From Mercenaria mercenaria (Eukaryota; Mollusca; Bivalvia; Venerida; Veneridae), in the NCBI RefSeq assembly GCF_021730395.1, contig NC_069379.1, forward strand, positions 21,984,501-22,048,500: a DNA stretch of 64,000 bases. The letters run 5' to 3'. The translations under genes and the position numbers were made by a program. Shown one piece after another: positions 1-11,340 of the stretch. The notes beneath the pieces are model-generated. The model worked only from the letters and a program-made list of their open reading frames with translations. It was not told the DNA's origin and did no database searches. How positions within the stretch are numbered: the stretch's first letter is position 1; the number at the start of each line of letters is the position of its first letter.

Positions 1-1
1 C

Positions 2-130
2 GGTTCTGCAATATTCCAGTGTCTTCATACTATACCTAGAAAATACTACGAGAAAGGCTTCAGGGATTGGATTAGAAGACTGAAATTTTGCAAATCTGTT
101 GGAGGTGAATACTTCGAGGGGACCAAATAA
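2..130 (+). mobile_element. Mariner-type transposase, C-terminal fragment
   Basis: An open frame enters from the left edge and stops at TAA 128-130, giving about 42 residues. The end reads FRDWIRRLKFCKSVGGEYFE. The pattern F-x2-W-x2-R-x3-C-x3-GGEYFEG resembles the C-terminus of mariner/Tc1-superfamily (IS630-type) transposases; this is family recognition from memory. The rest of the gene lies outside the window, so intactness cannot be judged. An AATAAA overlaps the stop codon. It could instead be the last exon of a host gene derived from such a transposase. Confidence 0.5.
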
Positions 131-2380
131 AATTGTCATTGAAATCTATCAAGGATACATTTTTATGTGCTCAGATGCATTCATATTTGAACAATCCTCA
201 TAAAGAGTCAACCCGCTTTTGGCATGCTGTTCAGTATACCATTCGTGGAGGAGATAAATGTCCTTGAACTGGTTCTTGTTTTTACAAACTATTACTGTCA
301 TTTACTTAATGATATTGTTCGATGTTCACCCTTGCTTTATGTTTTGTGTTGATTTTTTTGACAATGTCCGCAAAAATATGTTAAATGTTAAGCGAGCATA
401 AAAATGTATTATATATATTTAGTACAAGATATTAGAAATGGCGGGATCATTATAATGATGAAAAACTCACTAAATTTATTCATTGTTAGGCTTTAATGAC
501 TGTTTTTTAAGACGGATAAGACTTCGCAAGTAAGACACAGAACGGTATCCACTTGATTGCGTTGCATAACGACCCACTCGAAACGGCGTTGCATTAGGTT
601 TTCGGCCAATTGTTCAGAAACAACCCTGAAAAATTCTATGAAAATACACACGCTTTGTTTTAAGAGGTAGCCCTTTACATAAAAAGTGTTTTAACAGTTA
701 CTTGCTCCCGATAAACACTATATATGAGGCGATATTGTCAAAAACTGTCAAAAATCTCCTTCCCCCGCCGGACTGTACAGAAGTGTTTGAATAAACGGCA
801 CAAAACTCAGCTAAATAGACATATGTGCTAAAATATAGACACATTTGCGCTCCAGGTGCACCCATCGTTTTCATTTGATTCGTTATTTAACGGGTAGAAA
901 TTCCTTTAAATCATACTTATAATTCCGGATATTTGTAGTATCGGCCATATTTCTCCATCTGATCGGCGTAAAATTCACCGCTCAAACAACGTAGGAACCA
1001 CTTGATCTGATAAAGCTATGGCCAGTGTGAAAACAGCTATCACTAAACATTCTGAGGTATAGAAAAGTTGTGTTTCCGGTATCCCAACCTACCCGAATTT
1101 TTTGACCCGATCCTAAATGTTTTATGGCCTTGGAGATTTTTTTTCAACTTTTTAACAAAAAGTTGCAAAACTGCACTTTTTACGCTTTAAACATGGTCAG
1201 TGATGTTACAAATCAACTTACTGATGCTCTAAAGGCATAACACCCTTATTTGTACATGTATTCATTTTTGACACAAAATAATTTCCGAAAGGTCCAACTC
1301 AATAACAAAAAAATCAAAAGCATAAAAATTACCGACATACCTATCCTATTTTTAGCATGTTACCGGAAACAAACATTTTTTTTGTTAGGTCTGATGTAGT
1401 TTTAGAATACAAAACATTGAATTAAATAGACCAATACTTAGCGAATATTTCCGATGCACATAAATGTTTTGAGATTATCCCTTAAAATACAGCTTGAACA
1501 TCGGATTACAATCTCGGATTCGGTATCGGATTAATTCGCAAATGTCTATTGGTATTGAGTCCGTTCATAAATTAAACCAGTGTAAGTTTTCAAACTATAT
1601 CGGATACAACTAAAACAAAGATCCATTAGTGTGTAATAATAACATACTATATGAAAACATCTCCGCTATTTTAAGAAACGAATATTTGCACATGACCGCA
1701 TTTTTAGCCTCACTAAGCTAAGTTATGGTCACTAAGCTTTAATTAGAAAGATAGATAAAATAAAATGCAGAGAAACTAGGACAGCGTTCTTATTATTAAC
1801 TTACACATTCTTAATTCAAACGAAAATAATGAACAATGTAAAAACGTTGTCGCAGAAAAATCTGTAATAATGTATGACGTATGACGCCGTACGTCAACTT
1901 CAGTTCCACAGTTTTTTCGGCCTTTGATCAATATCTTCTGAGGCTAGTACGTAGACAACAATTGTACATGTCACCATTTTTTTTCTCAGACATTCCTTTT
2001 TGAAACAATTTCTCATTAAGCTGAAATTCTGTTGACGATAATGAATGCTGTATATATAGCATAGTAGATTTTGCATAGGAATATGCACGATTCCTGGAGT
2101 GAAAATATTGCGCAACTCTGGGAACACAGTAGAGTTTCGCGGAAGAACTAGGGCATATTTTTCGATGCAAAACTAACAATATTTTTACTGCTTACGCATT
2201 ACACACACTTGTTCTACTGAAAACTTTCGCGGTTTATATTCTTTCCTAACGTGGTGACAAAATGAAATGTTGTCATAAATGACGTCTCACAACCGATATG
2301 AAATCTGAGCGTCATTATGAAGAAATATTGACGTTCCAGTTTCCACTGTAATAACAGAGTTTAGTAAAGTATTGTTATTA
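131..2380. other. No gene seen
   Basis: AT-rich sequence with frequent stops in all frames. The only longer frames are short, overlap on one strand near 1.9-2.2 kb and lack recognisable motifs. I see no tandem array or clear terminal inverted repeat here. Confidence 0.6.
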
Positions 2381-2384
2381 TAAT

Positions 2385-2640
2385 AGTAGCTTGATCTGGG
2401 ACGCTACACTTGGCTGGAGTGGATTTTGCCAGATCGGATCACACGAAGTGCGCAGGCAGTCTGGTTCTTTAACGTGTCTGGTGTACAGCACCGATATACA
2501 CACGATGCCGTGCTTTCTGGGAAGAACCAGGACTGGCCTCTTAGGTATGTGGGAGACACTCAAGAGCATCTCAGATATTTCCGGTGCCTGGACCGGGATT
2601 CTGAGAGTTAAGCTAGACCACCGGACGGACTAACGCAAGC
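2385..2640. mobile_element. SINE-related fragment
   Basis: A G+C-richer island in AT-rich surroundings. It carries CTGGTTCTTTAACGTG near 2460 followed by a GGTGTACAGCACCGAT-like stretch. The same motif, as GGTTCTTTAGCGTGCC then GGTGTAAAGC, occurs in the body of the tRNA-headed SINE at 25.1-25.4 kb. No tRNA-like head is seen here, so it is probably a body fragment. Short frames open on both strands are a by-product of composition. Confidence 0.4.
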
Positions 2641-2744
2641 TAGCTTGTTAGCATAAAAATAAGTTTTCTATTTGCCACTACTTTGATATTTGCTCGGTAT
2701 AATTTGGTATGTTCATATAGTTTTCTGACTTTGCCGTCAGACAT

Positions 2745-2945
2745 ATGGGCTGTCTATTCCAAGAACTTAGACTGATAATACGGACTGTCCATTCCGTAAC
2801 CCTACTTCAGCATACGAACTGTCAGTTACATGAATTTCATACATGACGCGGGCTGTTCATTCCGTTAACCTACATACATGATATGGACTGTCCATTCCGT
2901 GAATCTACATAAATGCTACGGACTGTCCATTCGGACAGACTAACA
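2745..2945. repeat. Diverged start of a 35-bp minisatellite
   Basis: Scattered, imperfect copies of GGACTGTCCATTCCGT with CCTACATACATGATA spacers. They are the same unit as the cleaner arrays at 3.5-3.9 and 5.3-5.7 kb, but more degraded. Confidence 0.7.
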
Positions 2946-3534
2946 AATAGATTCTTAGGTGGCTAAAGCATCTAAGACATTATGTGCCTAAAGATATTAT
3001 GTGGTTACAACTTTAAGGTGGCTAAACCGTCCATTCCATGTATCAGTGGCTCCCACTGTCTGTATCTCTTAAATGGCTCAAAAGTCCATCAATAGAAATA
3101 TTTTATATGGCTGTTCAATTTAAGCTTAAGTATCCCAATTAAGTTTTGGGTTATTGCTATTAGAACAAATTATGTAGCTAATGTAAAGTTAGTAGATATT
3201 AAATGCAGGTTTGCACTCAATAAAATGCTGTTTTCCTATGGTCATTGTCATTATGTGGCTGTCAGTCCAAATATTCTTAGGCTAGCTAGCTTCAGAATAT
3301 TTGGACAGACAGCCAGATATGATCTTTAAGAACACTTTGGATGTCAATCCAGATTGAAACATTAACTCCGTATCTTAAGAGGCTAAATTCTTACTGTGCA
3401 ATGGTTACCCCCTTATATATTTTATCCAGTTTGTATATGGCTCTCTTATGTGGCTAGGCACCTAAGAGATTTTAGCCACATTAATAGCCAAAAAACATAA
3501 TTATAGTCACATAAGTATCTATTTGTAAACACTG
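2946..3534. other. Spacer with diffuse GTGGCTA repeats and one hairpin
   Basis: No gene is seen. TATGTGGCTA or GTGGCTAA recurs irregularly. Arms at 3256-3277 and 3294-3315 are near-perfect inverted copies (CAAATATTCT against AGAATATTTG plus flanks), forming a stem of about 22 bp around a CTAGCTAG core. Confidence 0.6.
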
Positions 3535-3898
3535 TTAACCTACATACATGATACGGATTGTCCATTCCGTGAACCTACATAATAATACAGACTGTCCATT
3601 CCGTGAGCCTACAAACATGATACGGACTGTCGATTCCGTGAACCTACATACATAATACAGACTGTCCATTACGTGAACCTACATTCATGATACAACCTTC
3701 CATTCCGTGAACCTACATACATGATACGGACTGTCCATTCCGTGAACCTACATACATAATACAGACTGTCCATTTCGTGAACCTACATAAATGTTACGGA
3801 CTGTCAATTCCGTGAACCTACATAAATGTTACGGACTGTCCATTCCGTGAACCTACACATATGATACGGATTGTCCATTCCGTGAACCTACATTCTTG
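3535..3898. repeat. 35-bp minisatellite, array 1
   Basis: About ten head-to-tail units of consensus CCTACATACATGATACGGAC then TGTCCATTCCGTGAA. Units differ at a few bases (ATAATACAG for ATGATACGG, TTCGT for TCCGT). No coding role is apparent. Confidence 0.9.
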
Positions 3899-5202
3899 CA
3901 TAAAAACTACTTCTTTCACTGGATCCGCTCATGTATTAACGGGAGAAAAATCGTGTGCAAACAAGGCAGTTCACGTGCTGTTAATACGTGATTTTTATTT
4001 TTGAAATGCTTTGTAAGGGATGATATGTATTTCTGCGCAGATTGACATCTGGTATCTGCGTCTTGATTCTTCCATAATATTCTCGTCTTGTAGCATAAAA
4101 GATGCAATCTAATCCATAGTATGTTTTGCTGTATCAGTTACCAAAACCAAACGCACTACCCCCAAATATGTACGTACTCGTTCCACCCCTTGTTTACACC
4201 CCTTTTAGAAGTCGGAGTCGATTCATTTTTGTTGATAACCGTGAATATATTAGAACTGTGTGTAACTTGCGCAATTGTTGTTTTTAGGAATCATTTTAAT
4301 GATTTTAGTAAGTATCAGTCGGAATGTTTATATCTAATTTCGCGAAGAATTCGGATAAAATTTTTGAAAACTTGTCACTAGGAATAAGGTCAGTAATTCG
4401 GTCGAAAATGTGCTTCCGTGGTATATCGAAAGAAGTCCATAATAAATAGATCCTAATTTTCCCATTTTCTGCGCTAATTCGTGTAGAACGATTGCTTAAA
4501 TCACACTTTTTCGCTACTAGAATACATTCTGCATGAAATGAGACGGTTTTCATGTTCATACAACCCATATGGCAAGTTTTGCAGATCGGAACCGGCAGTA
4601 GGTGTTTATTGCGCGGAGGAGAGCAAATGCGCCATTTTTAGGGTAGCAGACCACAACTGACTGGCATTTCACTAGGAACTATTCAACCCCCTATTTTCTT
4701 TTCATTTTTGCTTTAATTTGTGATAGCACTTTCATGAAAAAATGGTGTAGGAAAACGTGATGTTCTCTAAAGATACGTAAAGACGACATGAAGTTGTCGT
4801 TTTTTATATGAAACAAAGAAGGATTTGAATTATTGATCTTTAACCACTATGTTCGTACTCATCCGTACTCCAAATGTGTTCGTACTCAAAATAATTCGAA
4901 TGTAAAGTTATTACTTTTGAAATTGTTTCTGTTTACCATATTTTTAAGTGATATGTAAAAATATGGGTAATTTTATGTTTGTATAATAATGACAGTGAAA
5001 ATTTTGCTTAAAAACCTTCATTACATACTTTTGGAAGTGTTGTTGATTTCTGGGCCCTGGTTATGGATATTTGAAACATGTTTACCGTTTCCAAGAACAA
5101 CAGAATGGTAATTAAAGAATGTACCGGAATCGTAAAGTCATCACATATGAAAACAATGCATTTAGTCGTCGTGTAATGTTTTTATGCAAGAATAGCGACA
5201 AA
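3899..5202. other. No gene seen
   Basis: AT-rich unique-looking sequence between the two 35-bp arrays. Short frames near 4.1-4.6 kb occur on both strands and carry no recognisable motif. Confidence 0.5.
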
Positions 5203-5328
5203 ACACGTTTGCTTTGTGTATTAACGTCTACAGAAGCCCTTCAGATATGTTTGTGACCTCGACCTTCGGTCTCGGTCACAGACAATCCTGCGGGCTTCTG
5301 CAGATGTTAATACACAAAAAAAACGTGT
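5203..5328. mobile_element. Fold-back (MITE-like) element
   Basis: Arms 5203-5239 and 5292-5328 are inverted copies: both contain TGTGTATTAAC, then a G/A difference, then TCTnCAGAAGCCC. The loop holds a second imperfect inverted repeat, GTGACCTCGAC against GTCTCGGTCAC. The whole 126 bp can fold into one long hairpin. It abuts the second 35-bp array. Confidence 0.7.
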
Positions 5329-5331
5329 ATT

Positions 5332-5697
5332 ATCCCTACATACATGCTATGGACTGTCCATTCCGTGAATCTACATAAATGATACGGGCTGTCCATTCCG
5401 TGAACCTACATACATGATATGGATTGTCCATTCCGTGAACCTACATACCTAATACAGATTGTCAATTCCGTGAACCTACATACATGATATGGACTATCCA
5501 TTCCGTGAACCGACATACATGATACAAACTGTCCATTCCGTGAACCCACATAAATGATACGGACTGTCCATTCCGTGAACCTACATATATTATACAGCCT
5601 GTCCATTCCTTGAACCTACATAAATGATACGGACTGCCTATTCTAAGAATCTGCATAAATAAAATGAACTGTCCATTCCTTGAACTTACATACTACC
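5332..5697. repeat. 35-bp minisatellite, array 2
   Basis: About ten units of the same 35-bp repeat as at 3.5-3.9 kb, in the same orientation, degrading toward the right end. Short minus-strand frames rich in VGSRNG and VHGMD are readings of the repeat, not genes. Confidence 0.9.
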
Positions 5698-6537
5698 AGT
5701 GTCATTTACTATTCTTTAATTAATAAAAAGAATAATTATATAAATAAGATACGTACAGTATTTACTGCCCATCATAAGTGCAATCTTATCAGATCTACTT
5801 TTGTCATGCACTTTTACCAGTTATCTTATGTTAGTGACACAGACTTTATATAAGGTTGAAGGTCCGTCTGCTAGTTATATACATTTCAGTCACAATCTGA
5901 CCTGCTATTCGCTAAATGTATGTGTGTATAATTATTTAGTCAAGATTTCCCATGTACAGTGAGACCTATTAACCCTCCGCATTCCTAATCAAAAACAAAT
6001 AATAGTAATAAAAACTAATAAGAGTGAAAAAAAATCAGTATATAACTGTCATGTGACCTTTGATATTTGTGTCATCAAACGTTTTTTCAGTCTCGAGGTC
6101 GTTTGACCTACAAGTCCCACCCGGCCAATACAGTAACTTGCATTACTTCCAAAGGGTGTATACATTAGAAAATGGCCACCAAAGCATATAAATAGTTTGC
6201 TTTAATTAATTGATGTTTAATCTAATGAATATTACATAAAGCATGTCAATCTTATACAAATTGTATCCCAGTTGCCACAAGTCCAGAAATGTTCGCCATG
6301 TTGTGTACGAAATTAAAAGACGTCTTCCGCAACGAAATTTAAAGACTTGTAAATGCTCGCTATAATATTGGTAAATATTTTGTGATGGTTAACGGCTGCC
6401 TTATAACGAATTTTGAAAATGAAGTCTAAATATTTTGTTTGGTTTTGTACACAAAATGCACATGTATACCTTTTGATTTTGACGTTTGAGACTCGTCTAC
6501 TGATTAGGGAAATCAGAATTGCTTTTATAGATTAGAC
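5698..6537. other. No gene seen
   Basis: AT-rich sequence with no convincing frame, tandem repeat or inverted repeat. Confidence 0.5.
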
Positions 6538-6742
6538 AAGTACAAAAACATCGCTGACCTCAAAACCGAACTATAGACCTGTACCACTTTATTTAAGCAT
6601 TTGAATCACTCTTGGGTCCGCTTCCTCGAAAAGCTGGTACTAGTGTCCTATGAGAAGGCCTGGTCGTGAACCCAGTGAGGCTCGAACCCATGACCTCCGG
6701 GTTGAGCGGCCGATACCTTAACCACTAAACAACCGCAACCGC
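6538..6742 (-). mobile_element. tRNA-derived SINE
   Basis: Read on the minus strand it starts with a tRNA-like head: an A-box-like GTTTAGTGGTTAAGG (6716-6733 region) and a B box GGGTTCGAGCC (6682-6692). A non-tRNA body follows, with CTGGTCGTGAACCC in its complement and a further stretch to about 6540. A short piece near 19.6 kb (ACAAAAACATCG, then TGAC and AAAAC) resembles its tail. Mollusc V-SINE/RUDI-type elements have this general layout, but the family assignment is tentative. Confidence 0.65.
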
Positions 6743-7025
6743 TTCTTGTTGGAACTGAGAAACATTTTGCGTAATTGTTGACATTATGTCTTTGCCTTGT
6801 ATGATATTCTTGTCTGGATTTGACATCAATGCAATGAAATCAAACCTTTTACAGGTTATGAGTAACTTTCGAATTTTCCGCAGACTGGAGTCTTCTTGAA
6901 GTTAATGTCACCAGGTGATAAAATTACTTTAATCAGAAACCAATTCCAAGATTGCGAGTGCGACCATGATCAAAAGAGAAGAGGTTGTTTATTTACTGGA
7001 CATGGGCATTCCAAACACTCATCCT

Positions 7026-7078
7026 CGCCACAAGAGCTTAAAATTCTATCCATAAATCACCACAAGTCTATATATAAA
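7026..7078 (+). repeat. Left inverted flank of the 24-bp array
   Basis: The stretch from CGCCAC (7026) through ATTCTATCCATAAATCACCA to CACAAGTCTATATATAAA is an inverted copy of 18484-18544. Over the inner 38 bases I count three mismatches; the outer part needs a small gap. The inner end already resembles the array unit (TCTATATATAAA then AAGAC). Confidence 0.85.
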
Positions 7079-9229
7079 CCAAGACAGCCCTCTATATATA
7101 AACCAAGACAGCCCTCTTTATAAACCAAGACAGCCCTCTATATATAAACCAAGACAGCCCTCTATATATAAACCAAGACAGCCCTCTATATATAAACCAA
7201 GACAGCCCTCTATATATAAACCAAGACAGCCCTCTATATATAAACCAAGACAGCCCTCTTTATAAACCAAGACAGCCCTCTCTATAAACCAAGACAGTCC
7301 TCTATATATAAACCAAGACATCCCTCTATATAAACCAAGACAGCCCTCTATATATAAACCAAGACAGCCCTCTATATATAAACCAAGACAGCCCTCTTTA
7401 TAAACCAAGACAGCCCTCTCTATAAACCAAGACAGCCCTCTATATATATACCAAGACAGCCCTCTATATATAAACCAAGACAGCCCTCTATATATATACC
7501 AAGACAGCCCTCTCTATATAAACCAAGACAGCCCTCTATATAAACCAAGACAGCCCTCTATATATATACCAAGACAGCGCTCTATATATAAACCAAGACA
7601 GCCCTCTATATATATACCAAGACAGCCCTCTCATATATAAACCAAGACAGCCCTCTATATAAACCAAGACAGCCCTCTATAATAAACCAAGACAGCCCTC
7701 TATATATATACCAAGACAGCCCCTATATATAAACCAGACAGCCCTCTCTATATAAACCAAGACAGCCCTCTATATAAACCAAAACAGCCCTCTATATATA
7801 AACCAAGACAGCCCTCTTTATAAACCAAGACAGCCCTCTATATATAAACCAAGACAGCCCTCTATATAAACCAAGAAAGCCCTCTATATATAAACCAAGA
7901 CAGCCCTCTATATAAACCAAGACAGCCCTCATTATAAACCAAGACAGCCCTCTATATATAAACCAAGACAGCCCTCTATATATAAACCAAGAGAGCCCTC
8001 TATATAAAAACCAAGACAGCCCTCTATATATAAACCAAGACAGCCCTCTATATATAAACCAAGACAGCCCTCTATATAAACCAAGACAGCCCTCTATATA
8101 TAAACCAAGACAGCCCTCTATATATAAACCAAGACAGCCCTCTATATAAACCAAGACAGCCCTCTATATATAAACCAAGACAGCCCTCTATATATAAACC
8201 AAGACAGCCCTCTATATATAAACCAAGACAGCCCTCTATATATAAACCAAGACAGCCCTCTATATATAAACCAAGACAGCCCTCTCTATAAACCAAGACA
8301 GCCCTGTATATATAAACCAAGACAGTCCTCTATATAAACCAAGACAGCCCTCTATATATAAACCAAGACAACCCTCTATATAAACCAAGACAGCCCTCAT
8401 TATAAACCAAGACAGCCCTCTATATATAAACCAAGACAGCCCTCTATATATAAACCAAGACAACCCTCTATATATAAACCAAGACAGCCCTCTATATATA
8501 AACCAAGACAGCCCTCTCTATAAACCAAGACAGCCCTCTATATATAAACCAAGACAGTCCTCTATATAAACCAAGACAGCCCTCTATATATAAACCAAGA
8601 CAACCCTCTATATAAACCAAGACAGCCCTCTTTATAAACCAAGACAGCCCTCTATATATAAACCAAGACAGCCCTCTATATATAAACCAAGACAGCCCTC
8701 TATATATAAACCAAGACAGCCCTCTCTATAAACCAAGACAGCCCTCTATATATATACCAAGACAGCCCTCTTTATAAACCAAGACAGCCCTCTATATATA
8801 AACCAAGACAACCCTCTTTATAAACCAAGACAGCCCTCTATATATAAACCAAGACAGCCCTCTATATATATACCAAGACAGCCCTCTTTATAAACCAAGA
8901 CAGCCCTCTATATATATAAACCAAGACAACCCTCTATATAAACCAAGACAGCCCTCTATATATAAACCAAGACAGCCCTCTATATAAACCAAGACAGCCC
9001 TCTATATAAACCAAGACAGCCCTCTATATATAAACCAAGACAGCCCTCTATATATAAACCAAGACAGCCCTCTATATATAAACCAAGACAGCCCTCTTTA
9101 TAAACCAAGACAGCCCTCTCTATAAACCAAGACAGCCCTCTATATATATACAAAGACAGCCCTCTATATATAAACCAAGACAGCCCTCTATATATATACC
9201 AAGACAGCCCTCTATATATATATACCAAG

Positions 9230-9720
9230 ACAGCCCTCTCTATATAAACCAAGACAGTCCTCTATATATAAACCAAGACAACCCTCTATATATAAACCAA
9301 GACAACCCTCTATATATAAACCAAGACAGCCCTCTATATATATACCAAGACAGCCCTCTATATATAAACCAAGACAGCCCTCTATATATATACCAAGACA
9401 GCCCTCTCTATATAAACCAAGACAGCCCTCTATATAAACCAAGACAGCCCTCTATATATATACCAAGACAGCCCTCTATATATAAACCAAGACAGCCCTC
9501 TATATATATACCAAGACAGCCCTCTCTATATAAACCAAGACAGTCCTCTATATATAAACCAAGACAACCCTCTATATATAAACAAAGACAACCCTCTATA
9601 TATAAACCAAGACAGCCCTCTATATATATACCAAGACAACCCTCTATATATAAACCAAGACAGCCCTCTATATATATACCAAGACAGCCCTCTCTATATA
9701 AACCAAGACAGCCCTCTATA
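9230..9720. repeat. 286-bp higher-order repeat within the array
   Basis: A run of variants (GTCC, then two ACAACCC units, then GCCC with a TATACC unit and a CTCTCTATA unit) recurs 286 bp apart, for example from 9257 to 9543. Multi-unit blocks have therefore been duplicated, not only single units. Confidence 0.7.
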
Positions 9721-10539
9721 TAAACCAAGACAGCCCTCTATATAAACCAAGACAGCCCTCTATATAAACCAAGACAGCCCTCTATATATAAACCAAAACA
9801 GCCCTCTATATATAAACCAAGACAGCCCTCTATATATAAACCAAGACAGCCCTCTATATATAAACCAAGACAGCCCTCTTTATAAACCAAGACAGCCCTC
9901 TCTATAAACCAAGACAGCCCTCTATATATATACCAAGACAGCCCTCTATATATAAACCAAGACAGCCCTGTATATATATACCAAGACAGCCCTCTACATA
10001 TATACCAAGACAGCCCTCTCTATATAAACCAAGACAGTCCTCTATATATAAACCAAGACAGCCCTCTATATAAACCAAGACAGCCCTCTATATATAAACC
10101 AAGACAGCCCTCTATATATAAACCAAGACAGCCCTCTATATATAAACCAAGACAGCCCTCTATATATAAACCAAGACAACCCTCTATATATAAACCAAGA
10201 CAGCCCTCTATACATAAACCAAGACAGCCCTCTATATAAACCAAGGCAGCCCTCTATATAAACCAAGACAGCCCTCTATATAAACCAAGACAACCCTCTA
10301 TATATAAACCAAGACAACCCTCTATATAAACCAAGACAGCCCTCTATATATAAACCAAGACATCCCTCTATATATAAACCAAGACAGCCCTCTATATAAA
10401 CAAAGACAACCCTCTATATAAACCAAGACATCCCTCTATATATAAACCAAGACAACCCTCTATATAAACCAAGACAGCCCTCTATATATAAACCAAGACA
10501 TCCCTCTATATATAAACCAAGACAACCCTCTATATAAAC

Positions 10540-11340
10540 CAAGACATCCCTCTATACATAAACCAAGACAGCCCTCTATATAAACCAAGGCAGCCCTCTA
10601 TATAAACCAAGACAGCCCTCTATATAAACCAAGACAACCCTCTATATATAAACCAAGACAACCCTCTATATAAACCAAGACAGCCCTCTATATATAAACC
10701 AAAACATCCCTCTATATATAAACCAAGACAGCCCTCTATATAAACCAAGACAACCCTCTATATAAACCAAGACATCCCTCTATATATAAACCAAGACAAC
10801 CCTCTATATAAACCAAGACAGCCCTCTATATATAAACCAAGACATCCCTCTATATATAAACCAAGACAACCCTCTATATAAACCAAGACATCCCTCTATA
10901 CATAAACCAAGACAGCCCTCTATATAAACCAAGGCAGCCCTCTATATAAACCAAGACAGCCCTCTATATAAACCAAGACAACCCTCTATATATAAACCAA
11001 GACAACCCTCTATATAAACCAAGACAGCCCTCTATATATAAACCAAGACATCCCTCTATATATAAACCAAGACAGCCCTCTATATAAACCAAGACAACCC
11101 TCTATATAAACCAAGACATCCCTCTATATATAAACCAAGACAACCCTCTATATAAACCAAGACAACCCTCTATATAAACCAAGACAGCCCTCTATATATA
11201 AACCAAGACATCCCTCTATATATAAACCAAGACAGCCCTCTATATAAACCAAGACAACCCTCTATATAAACCAAGACATCCCTCTATATATAAACCAAGA
11301 CAACCCTCTATATAAACCAAGACAACCCTCTATATAAACC
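10540..11340. repeat. 344-bp higher-order repeat within the array
   Basis: The rare TATACATA unit followed two units later by CCAAGG recurs exactly 344 bp apart (TATACATA at about 10554 and 10898; CCAAGG at 10585 and 10929). The surrounding order of GCCC, ACCC and TCCC units also matches. This is a block of about 15 units that was copied as a whole. Confidence 0.8.

Noticed and set aside
5406-5656. Minus-strand frames rich in VGSRNG
   Set aside because: Readings of the 35-bp minisatellite (not a multiple of three, so the frames are brief).
6682-6733. Functional tRNA gene
   Set aside because: A and B boxes are present, but the sequence does not close into an acceptor stem and is joined to a SINE body.
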